A stretch of 64,000 nucleotides of DNA from Lycocorax pyrrhopterus obiensis (lineage: Eukaryota > Chordata > Aves > Passeriformes > Paradisaeidae): assembly GCA_014706295.1 (NCBI GenBank), contig JACSVZ010000024.1:6883608-6947607 (forward strand), given 5' to 3'. Positions 54,466 to 64,000 of the stretch are shown piece after piece (positions within the stretch are counted from its first letter, which is position 1; every line of letters begins with the position of its first letter). The translations under genes were made by a program, and so were the position numbers. The notes beneath the pieces are model-generated. The model saw nothing but the letters and a program-made list of their open reading frames with translations. It searched no databases and had not been told where the DNA came from.

Positions 54466-57400
54466 TACATGCGGTGTCCTGAGGTGCTGGTTGAAATATA
54501 ACCGGGAGGGTGATTAGAATGGGGATTAGCAAATAAGCCCCGGTAATGGCATGTAATTAATAGCAGAGTGGATTTCCCCGATTATCGAGCTCTTCCCTCC
54601 TCTGAGCGTGTGGGGAGATGTGGAAAAATATGTTCAGAATTCCTGCAGCAGGATGTCACTGTGGGTGTCCGGGGTCTCTGCCTGGCACCACATATGTACA
54701 TATATATATAGATAGATATGTAAGTATATATATGTACACCTACAGACCTGGTCTGTCCTGAAATACTCACATAAGGTGACAATCAAGGCACAACGTGCAC
54801 ATAAATATCTGCAGAAAATAGGTGGCAGAGAAATATTTAAGCTCCCGTCCTACCTTTACAGCCCCACACTCAAGAACTCTGCGTTTTCCCCATTAATCCC
54901 AGTTTTTGAACAGTTCTCGGTTCTGTGCTGCCCCGTGCAGGGCTGTGGATGCTCTGACACCTCCCAGTGCTCCCCAATTCCTGCTCTTTCACTCCCTCAG
55001 TCCCAGGGAGATTTTCCCGTGTGTAATCCCAGCTGGAAGGTGATTCCCAGAGCTGAGGGGGGAGTTTGCTGCTAAGAGCAGCTTAGGGGTCTCAGCCAGG
55101 AGAAGAGACACATTATCTCTCCTGGCTTTCAATTAATAGTATGAAATGCACAGCTTGGGCTTAAATCCCTTGATTTTTTCCCTTTCTCTGGTGATTATTT
55201 GCAAATCAGCTTTTGACCTGATTAGGGCAGAACCGACTTAGAGGAAATGCATGGAAAGACCTTACATCTATAATAAATCAACTCCATTAAACCAGAAAGA
55301 CCAAAATAATTTAAAATCCCTCTGTGTGGTGGTTCCTCCCCACCCTTCAGTCTCAGTAAGGATACAGGCTCATCCCACTTTGCATTCCTAGGATATCTTC
55401 AGCTGGAACCTGACATCCATTACAACTCACACGCTCATTCCCATTTTCCTCCGGGATGGGGGAGGCTGATGAAGGCAAGAGGGTTGGTGGAAGGGCAAGG
55501 AGAGCCCAAGGCTCCTCACCACCCTGCAAAGAGCTGAGAGGAGGATACCTGTCTGCCCCAGGTGCCCGGGGAATGCCACGCTCAGGATTTCAGAGGATGG
55601 GGAAAGGCAGTGGCACACCCATCTCCGTCTCCCAGGGCAGTGGGATGTCCCCCTGTCCGGCTGGAGGAGCAGCAAGGGCAGTTAAGCTGCACCAGGGAGG
55701 GTGGGGAGGGCAGCTGTGGCCATGCCTGGGCCTAGATTTTGGACTGGAGGAGCAGCAGCGGCTCCCCAGGCTGGCGCTGGAGTGAGAAGTGATCCCCGTT
55801 TCAGGAAAAGGAATGAAAAGGAAATAAAAGCTGGCCCCGGAGTTGCAGGTCACGGTGGGAGCAGCCAGCACATCCTGCATTTCCACGAGCTGCAGGGAGC
55901 TCCAGCTGCCACTGTCATTGCCGGAGGGTGCCGGGCCTGCTTGGGGCACAGATCAGGGGAGAACAAACCCGGAGCAGCTCCAGCACAAGGACAGGGCAGG
56001 AGCCAGACCCCTCGGTGGCTCCAGGAGAACCCCCAGGCTTGGGAGCACAGGGCTTTACGTAACCCCACTGCCTTCCTGCCCTCCTGCCAGGCTCCGTTAC
56101 ATAAACACTGACACTTGTTGGGTTTACGGGATTATTCTGTTACAGACTTTCTGGGAAAAATAAAATTAATGTGGCATGTTAATACCTAAGCCTGGCTTCT
56201 TCCCTTTCCACCGCTAATTCCTCCGGGCTGGGCCTGATGAAGAGAGTTGGTGTGAGGGGGGTGACAGGGGCACAGCCACCCACGGGCCACAGAAACTGCC
56301 CAGGGCCGAAATGACTCCGGGAGGTTGGTGTGAGAGGGAGGGGGAAGGCGGGGAATGTGGGAGGGTGATGGAGAGGGGACAGGGAGAGTGGAGGGGTGAT
56401 GGAGAAGGGACAGAGACTCTGTGGGAGTGATGGAGGGGAGCACAGGGACAGTGGGAGTGGGATGGAGTGGAACAGGGACAGTGGGGAGGTGATGGAAGAG
56501 GAACAGGGTTGGTGCAGAAGTGATGAAGGGCGGTAAAGGGATGGGGCGAGGGCGACGGAGAGGGTCGGACAGGGACGGTGCCAGAGCGTTGGGGACAGGG
56601 ACAGGGGACAGGGACAGGGGACAGGGACAGGGACAAGGGACAGGAGCCGGAGGCCGCCGCCCGGTGCGGCCACGAGAGGGCGCTGCGGGAGCCGCCGCCG
56701 CCGCCGCCGGAGCAGCCCCGGGACGGGGGACCGGGTCCCGCTCCCGCCTTTCCTCCTGTGAGAGGCGATTACAGCCCCGAACAGTCGCGGGGGCGGGAAT
56801 TGGCCCCCTGGCCTCTGATTTAGCCCTTCCAGCAGCTGAGTCTGGGCTCCCCACGAGCCTTCTGCGGGGGCCGGAAGTCCCCCCACAGGGATTTTTATCT
56901 CCTTCTATTCCTTGACCAGGGCAGTCGATGTCTGGAGGGGGCTGCAGGGGCTGGGACTGTGACCCGGACCTGGGAACACACCTGGCCGTGTTTCTGCCTC
57001 CTTCTGAGCCGCGGGTATTTCCATCTTCCCACTCCCTCAGCCCCTGGGATGAGCAGCCTTGTGCTTCACCCCAGTTCAGATGTGCTGAGAAAAGCCCATA
57101 AATCCCTTATTTCCAGTTCCTGCTGCCCAAGGCCCGAAGGTGGGCACCTTGTCCCCACCACCCCATCCCCCCCTGCCCCAGAGCTCCGGGAGACTTGCCC
57201 TGGCTCTGGGGAGCTGCCAGGTCTCGGAAGCCCCTTCCCATGGCACCTGGGTGCTCTGTGCTCGCCTTACTGTGTTAAGCTCCTCTTGGTCCACTTCTCT
57301 CTTCCCCACTAAAGCTCTTTAAGTCACTGATCTCGTTAAACCTCGGCAATCGGGTTGTTTTGCCCTGCAAGTTAATGTGCCTAATTCCTGCCCTGCTTAC

Positions 57401-58820
57401 TCCTGACGCCCGGCCCGAGAGTCCCCGTGCCCACGCCGGGATGCCCTGGCACAGCACACGGCTCCCCTGCTCTTATCCCGGCTGATTCTGGCCGTGGAAG
57501 CCCCACGTGGAGAGGGATCCCAGGGAGATCCCTGAGGGAGGAGTGGCAGCCTGTGGATGGTGCCGTGCCCCTGTCCTGGCAGCAAGACGAGGGCAGGGCT
57601 GGGCCGGGATGCAAAGCCGTGCCATGGGGTCCGAGTGAGCCTGGTGGGCCCCCCAGCTCCAGGCTGATCTGCCACCTCTCCAGGACTGTCCAAGCCCCGA
57701 TTTTCCAGGGTTCAGGTATCCCTGCCTGTCACCTCCATCCCAGGGCTGGCTGGATCACCCCCGAGTTTCCCATCATGGAGCAGCGTCTCTATTTTCAGCC
57801 CTGGCTGCCCTAATCCGATCACACGCCTCTGCCCGTGCCACAGCTGCTCCTTCCCAAAGCCCACAGGTGCTCCATGGTCCCCGCCTGGGCAGGACGTAGT
57901 GTGTCCTCCAAGTACTGTGTCCCCAACAGAGGGGAATGATCCTCCTGCTCCTCCCCAGAGCTGATCCCAAGCACCCCAGGACCTGCACCTGCCCCTTCCC
58001 TACAGCACCGGGGTTTCCCTACACCCACGGCAGCCAAATCTGTGGATTGGCAAGTCCTGGGAAGGGCAGCGCAGTGAGGAATGGTCCCCAAAATAGCTCC
58101 ATGACGTGCTCAGCAAAGGGCAAGGTGCTGGTGAGTGGTTTTGCCTTGCTCGCTGTCCCATCTCACGCTGGGGGAGTGGGACAGAGTCCCCCTGCAACCC
58201 TGGCACCTGTAATTTATAATAAATAAATGAAATTGGATATATAAAATGGAACTCCCAGCCCTGCAGCAGGGATGCCCAGAGCAGACGCTCGGGGACACCC
58301 CCTCCCCTGCCTGCTGCATTCCCTGTCCCTGCTAATCCCCAGCAGTCTGAGATGATGGGAGCCCTGTAACCTGACCACGGTTCATTAAGGGGGTTAACGA
58401 GATTAATTGCCAAAAGCTCCGGTTATTGCTCGCAGCCCTTCCCTGGGGAGCACCCAGAAATCCCTGGGCCCTGCACACTGGGGTGCAGGCGAAGATTCCC
58501 TAAAAATTGCAGCAGCATAATCCTCAAAACGGACAAATTTGGGGTTTTGGGGTTCCCCTTCCAGGGGTGGGGCTGCAGAGGCAGCTCCAGGTTTCCACAT
58601 GTCCCAGTTCCCCCGTGTGGTGCCCATCCTTCCCTGGCTGCACGTGGGTGGCACCGAGCCCTCGGCGTCCCGAGCCACAGTTCGCCCACTGCCGCCACTG
58701 CGGGAGCTGGGCAATTAAGGGAAAAATACCCCAAATTCTTCCAACCCTCTGTTGTTTGCAGGTGAGTTTTGCTCAACCAGCAAAGTTCATTTGGAAGAGC
58801 TAAAAATGGGGGGGGGTTGT
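54466..58820. other. Region right of TRNP1, no gene found
   Basis: No coding exon recognised. AT-rich blocks at 54480-54570 and 55180-55315 (palindrome ATTTGCAAAT at 55197-55206) could be conserved regulatory DNA. An AT microsatellite is at about 54691-54741. AATAAA at about 56158-56163 (+) and several near 58217-58227 (+) have no associated gene. Confidence 0.55.
56590..56643. repeat. GGGACAGGGACA short tandem repeat
   Basis: Repeated GACAGG/GGACAG units with minor irregularity in GC-rich DNA. Confidence 0.8.
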
Positions 58821-58870
58821 GGGGTTTGAGCGATCCCAGTGCAAGGATCACACTGAGCACTGGGAGCGCA

Positions 58871-58893
58871 AGGAAGGAAGGAAGGAAGGAAGG
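58871..58893. repeat. (GGAA)n microsatellite
   Basis: Five GGAA/AAGG units in a row, in non-coding sequence. Confidence 0.85.
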
Positions 58894-61800
58894 GAAAGCA
58901 GTAGCCACCCACATCTCTTCTTTCTCTCCCCACTCCTCCAGCCGTGCACCCGCAGCACCATCCCTGTGCCACGGGATGGGATGCCAGGACCCTCGGCCTG
59001 TTTGGATGGAAACAACCCCGGGCTCTGCCCTGTGCCCACCACCCCCCGCGGGACCCCCGGGCACCGTGAGTGCCACCTTCGAGTGCCAGTGGTGTCCCCG
59101 GGCTGTGCCAGCCCCGCGCCCACCCACCGGCCCCGGCACGGCTGACGCGCGGCTGGGCTGACGCTGGGGACTAAATCGGTCGGTGACAGGCAGGAAAGGA
59201 ATCCGTGGAGCAAAGCCAAGCACAGGCTCCTCTCGGCTCTCCCCGTCTCGCCTCTTATGGAGAGGAGCAGGAGGGAAGAGGGGTCGGGAGCAGCTCCCGT
59301 TATGGAGAAGCCCTGGGGAAGCCCTGGCTCACCCTCATCAGCCCCGGCAGGGCACGGAGGGAACAGCGTGCTTGGGACGTGCCACCATCCCTGGGGACAG
59401 CCACGAGAACTGGATTCCAGCCGTCCCGCCCAGGGGTCCTGCCCTCGCCGGGGTTCCCTGAGAGATGCACCTGGTACCCCCAGGTTTTGGCAGCTGCCAG
59501 AGCCTCTGTGATCCCCCCGTGCACGGGCAGAGGGGTAAATGCAATGAAGCACATGGGGATTTAAATCCCAGCGGGATCACAGGCAGGGGCCACACCTTGA
59601 CCTTACAGCTGATGCTTCTTGGAGAGGAAGAGGAGGAGGAGGAGGAGCTCACACCAGGCACTGGTGCCTTGGTGGGAGCAGCCAGGCCACTAACTTGGCC
59701 TCACTCCGGGGCTTTCCGTGCCTTAATTCCCAATTAGCGCTGGCCCTCGGTGCTCCAGGCTCAGCTGCCCTCTGCCAAGGTGCAGGATGGTCTCATTTTA
59801 AAAGCGATGGAAAAAAGTGCTGGAAGGTACCACGGACACGGGAAAAAGCCTCGGGATGTGAGTCCCGGGGAAGTTAAATGGTGGGTGGGATCCCCCAAGC
59901 ACAGCGTTGCCACCGTGGGGGCGAGGGGCTGGGGGGGACAATGGCACTGTTGAGGAAGGGACATCCAGCATCTGATGTGTGACACCTCGGGGCTGCCAGT
60001 GCACAACCCTGCTCAGCTTCACACACAGGAGGATTTTGGGGTAGATTTGGGGTCTTTGGGGACCATGGGAGCTTTGAGATCCTTTAGCACAGACAGCAGG
60101 GCAGAGCCAGGAACGGTACAGTCCCATCTCTCCCTGAACACCCTTCCCTCGTGCCCAGAGGGATTTTCTGAGTCCATCCAAGAGTGATTCCCCTTGTGGG
60201 CTGCAAATTAAAACCCGTTTTGTGCAAACCCACAGAGCATAAAGAGGTTCACGGCCTGAGCAGCTCAGCTCAGTGACAGGTCAGGGCACAGCTGAACCCC
60301 CACGGTCGAGTCCAGCTCCCTGGGAACCTCCCCCTGGAGCCGGGGAAGCAAATCCTCCTGCTCTTTCCCACGTGTTGTTGAGCTGGACAAATATTTGCTT
60401 TGGAAAGCGCTGCCTTGCCCGAGCCCTGCAGCCAAGGCCGGCCCTGGCACCAAGGCTGCTCGCGGGGACGGATCCTGCTCTGACCAAATCCGTGATTTGA
60501 TTGCAGGGAAACAACCAGCCCGGGGCTGTGTCCCGCTCCCTGTCCCGGGAGATCAGCACCCCATCTGCAGCACCCCGCCAGTGTGGGAGCGGCATGGGGC
60601 GCTCAGGGCTATTGGATGTCCACGCCAGGCTCGCAGCCCCCCAAAATCCTAGGAGACAGGCTGGGGATACACCTGCAGAGGGAAAAGCCCTGGGAAGCTG
60701 CCTGAAAGCCTCAGAGGCAAACCCCAGCCTTCCTGTGCTGTTTCACAGCCTCCCTTTGCTCCTGGGAACGCGCTTTTGGCTGGCGGGGGCAGCAGAGGGG
60801 GTCGATGTGGGAGCCGGGCCCGGGGGGGTCTCCAGGGTAGGAATTCGGGGCAGGGACCCCCGCGGTGGCGGCGCTGCCCGCGCTCCCCAGCCCCGGGCCC
60901 CGCCCGGCCGGGAGCGGGACCGGCCCGGGGCGCCGGGACACTGCCCTTTGTTTGGGAGAATAAAGTTAGCGCTGTTACTCAGCCTGTCGCTATTCCAGCA
61001 ATTCCTGCCTCCACTTTCGCTCGGCAGCGGGAAACATTCCTGCCCGGGGACTGCCAAGAAAAATACGCACCGGAGGGACACGCAGGGACGGGGACTGGCA
61101 GCGCCGTGGCGGCGGGGATGGCTGTGGGACCGCGGCTTCCCGGGACGGGCATCACACCCCGGCTCTGGGATACCGCCTCTTTTGCGTCCCATAAAAACCC
61201 ATTCCCATAGGGAACACCAGCATCCCATCCATCAACACGACTCGGGTCCCCTGGGTGACCAAACAGCAGCCAGCAGATGCGGGGACAAGGCGTGTCCCCT
61301 CCGTGTGTCCCAGGGGTGAAGCTTTGTCCCCGAGTGCCGCCGATTTCCATGGAAAGTTTTGCTGATGCCAGCGGTGGGAGCCCTGGGTTTATTTTCCCTG
61401 CTGTTTTCAGCTCTTTACCTTGTGATAGGCAAAGCCAGCAGCCTGTCCCCGCGGTCTCCGTGTCCCCAGGGCCCTGCCGTGCCCTTGGGCTATCGCTCCG
61501 AGTGGAAAACTGCGGCTGCTCCGAGAACCCCGCTCCGAGGGGGGAAGCAGCTGCCTGGAGGAAAAGCTGTGGCCAAATCCCACACACCAGCACCCTCCTC
61601 CTGCTCCCATCCCTCCTCCTGCTCCCATCCCTCCTCCGGCTGGGGAAGCCCTGATTCCAGTGTTCCCGACTCCCATCCTGGCCAGTACCCCCTGCCCACA
61701 CGGGGCTGGGGCCGGAGGACACACGGAGCCTTGTGAGAGCCGGGAGTGGATCTTCCTCCAGCCTTTATTCGGGGAAGGTCCTCTCCCCTCCACTCCCTGT

Positions 61801-64000
61801 CCCCCCGGGAGATGCATCCTCAGCCTCTCTTCTGGAAAACCCCACAGAACAGCCCCCCCTGCCACATGCACGGTCCTGAAGCCTCCCGAAAATCCTTGTG
61901 AGCACCAAAATCCAGCAGCTTCAATCCGGCTGCCAGAGGAGAAGGCCGGGGCAGCACAGCCGCAGCTGGGGCTCCGCGCTACAATGCCCAACCCGGGAAC
62001 AAAGGGAGGACAGGATGGAGGCCGGGAACGTCCTTTCCCAGCCCCAGGGACATTAAACAAACCCCAGAAGTCCATTCTCCCTTTGTCAGCCCTGCAGGTC
62101 ACCCGGGGTTTGATCTACAGCCCGGTGCAGAAGATGGAAAAATTCCCGGTGAGGGTTTTGGATCAGGTCCTGGTGTTTCACACTCACTGTGGCTCGTGTG
62201 CTTTAGGAACCCACCAATTCACTGCATTTCAACCCAAAGCCATTTCCATGTCGCTCTGTTCCCTCCTGGGCTCCGATAACCCCAAAGCCGTGAACACAAA
62301 CAACCCCAAAGGGCTGCTCTGCACACAGAGCCTGCCTGGGAGAAAGCACAGGATGCAGAGGTTGATGTAATCCTGAAATACCTGAGGAACAGGGCACGGC
62401 AAGGGGCATTTATCACCTGCTCCAGCTGGGGCTGTCTGAGCCGTGGAGTCACTGGGAGAAGTTCCAACAGTCCCTCTGAGTGCAAATATTCTGTTCCTGC
62501 CTCGGCTTTTGGGCTGGTGTGGGGCTGTTTGGTGGTGCAGGGGGTGCTGCACTGCTGGGCTGGGGCTCGGAGGGATGGGAAGGGGAATTTCTGGGCTCAC
62601 CTCACCCTGCGGTGCAGCAGGGTCACTGGGGACACGAACCACGGGGGGTGTGAGGCAGGACCCGACCTCTCCATGAGCACGGGAGGGACACGGGCTGTGG
62701 CAGCGGGGACCCGCGTGGGCACGTGTGGGCACTGCTGAGCCCTGGCACAGCTGGAAAAGGGCAAGGCTGGATTAGAGCCCCACGCCGGGGCCAGGGAGCT
62801 GGAGCACAGCACCGGGCACAGGGACATCCATGTCCTTATCTTGGCTGTCCTTATCACGCCGGGGACACGTGTCGAGTGCTGTGCAGGGGACGAGCACACA
62901 CTGACCACACACTGACCACACACTGACCACGCACTGACCACACACTGCTCCGGTGACTCTGGCTGGAGCAGAGGGGTCGGGCAGATGGGCATCACAAAGC
63001 ACCCGGTGCCTCCTCCCCTCCTCCAGCCCATATCCTGGAATTAAAAGGTCTTCCCTGGGTGTGACACACGGTGTGGGGGCTCCCCCACACCCCTCTCCAG
63101 GCTCTCCTGCTGCGGGGTGGCCCTGTCCTGCCCGGCTGTGACACCAGGCTGGTGGCAGCTGCGTCTCCCAGCCCCTCCAGGGTGGTGAGAAGGCAATTCC
63201 CACTGGGATGATGCAAGCTCCAGGTGCAGGAAGATGAGGAGTTGGGGCACTCTGTGGATCCAGGGGACCCGAGGCTGTGCTGAGCTCTGCTGCTTTCCAT
63301 GTCGCTTCCCAACGCCCAAAACCTTGTGCTGGCATTTAGGCTCTGCCATGTGGCCCCTCCTGACACCCGTTTACACCAGAAAACCTCCCTAGGCTCCAGT
63401 GGGACCCAGAACAATGTCCCAGGGCAGACCGGGGCACTCCCACCTCCCTCTCCATCCATGCAGGAGCCAACTCCCCTGACCCTGACGCTTTTCCTGCCCT
63501 GGCCGTGCTGCAGCACCTCCTTTCACCCCGTTAATCCACTGGGATGCACTGGAGCAGCAGGATCTTGTGCTGCCCGAGCTCCTTGGTTATCTCAGCGTCC
63601 TCCTCTTCCTCAGGGTGGTGACAGGGCCAGTGCAGGGATGGGTTGAGGTCGGACGTAACTCGGCCTGCCTGGATAAAACAAATCATCAGCTAAATAACCA
63701 GGGGGCAATTATTGCCATCAGCAACGCCGACCATCTCCAGTTCCCTGGGCATTAGTGGGGGTGGAGGGCCCTGGCCCCTCCCGGGGTGAGCTCAGCAGTG
63801 ACGTGGGGCGGTGCTGAGGCTGCTCTTACTCATGGTGCCCTGTGCCCTCCGTCACCGGCACGAGCCGGAACAGCAGCACCCGGCTCCAAATGAGCAGGTT
63901 GGCTTCAAAGGCTCCCTTCCTCTCTGGAAGGGCACATTCCCAAAGCCCAGGGCTGCCTGTGCTGGGAGCAGCCCCGGCGCTGCGGAGAAGGCGACACGTG
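58894..64000. other. Right-end region, no coding exon found; possible TENT5B flank
   Basis: No coding exon recognised to the end of the window. By human synteny the next gene is TENT5B (FAM46B), transcribed leftward. A minus-strand AATAAA at 61769-61764 could be its 3' end, but I see no TENT5B coding sequence. A GC-rich island-like patch is at about 60780-60950. Also a short (GAG)n run at about 59627-59648, and two 19-bp copies of a CTCCTCCTGCTCCCATCCC-type unit at 61596-61633. Confidence 0.45.
62896..62947. repeat. 11-bp minisatellite CACTGACCACA
   Basis: About 4.7 tandem copies with a single substitution (CACGCACTG). Non-coding. Confidence 0.92.

Overview
The window is vertebrate nuclear DNA, almost certainly from a bird. 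All genes are multi-exon with GT-AG introns, except single-exon SFN. The only dispersed repeat family I recognise is the CR1 LINE, in many short, mostly 5'-truncated copies. Introns and intergenic gaps are short and GC-rich, as on avian microchromosomes. The gene order matches human 1p36.11 (ZDHHC18, SFN, GPN2, GPATCH3, NR0B2, NUDC, KDF1, TRNP1), a block I recall as lying on chicken chromosome 23. I cannot name the species.

Layout: 215-4835 (+) holds the last four coding exons and 3' UTR of ZDHHC18; its 5' exons lie outside the window. 9280-10020 (+) is intronless SFN (14-3-3 sigma). 15183-18565 (-) is GPN2 in 5 coding exons. 20533-24830 (-) is GPATCH3 in 7 coding exons. 26655-28027 (-) is NR0B2 (SHP) in 2 exons. 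29153-36574 (+) is NUDC in 9 exons. 42414-45107 (-) is KDF1 in 3 coding exons, with a probable non-coding first exon near 48.5 kb. 51762-52250 (+) is TRNP1, whose 3' UTR ends near 54.46 kb. The last 9.5 kb has no recognisable coding exon.

The genes are not a pathway; they are a conserved block of unrelated loci: a palmitoyltransferase, a 14-3-3 adaptor, a Pol II assembly GTPase, a G-patch protein, a nuclear receptor co-repressor, a dynein/HSP90 co-factor, an epidermal regulator and a neural progenitor regulator. SFN and KDF1 both act in epidermis. NR0B2 and NUDC are divergent and about 1.1 kb apart; NUDC and KDF1 are convergent.

I found no novel multi-gene system. The points worth a second look are: a textbook AT-AC (U12-type) intron in ZDHHC18; a TISU/YY1 element on the GPATCH3 start codon; a 14-bp inverted repeat carrying tRNA T-arm/B-box-like sequence upstream of GPN2, next to a roughly 515-bp minisatellite; an extended C-terminus in NR0B2; a GGGGCC run just inside KDF1 intron 1; degenerate repeats flanking TRNP1, which has a TATA box only 36 bp before its ATG; and several AT-rich, possibly conserved non-coding blocks around TRNP1.
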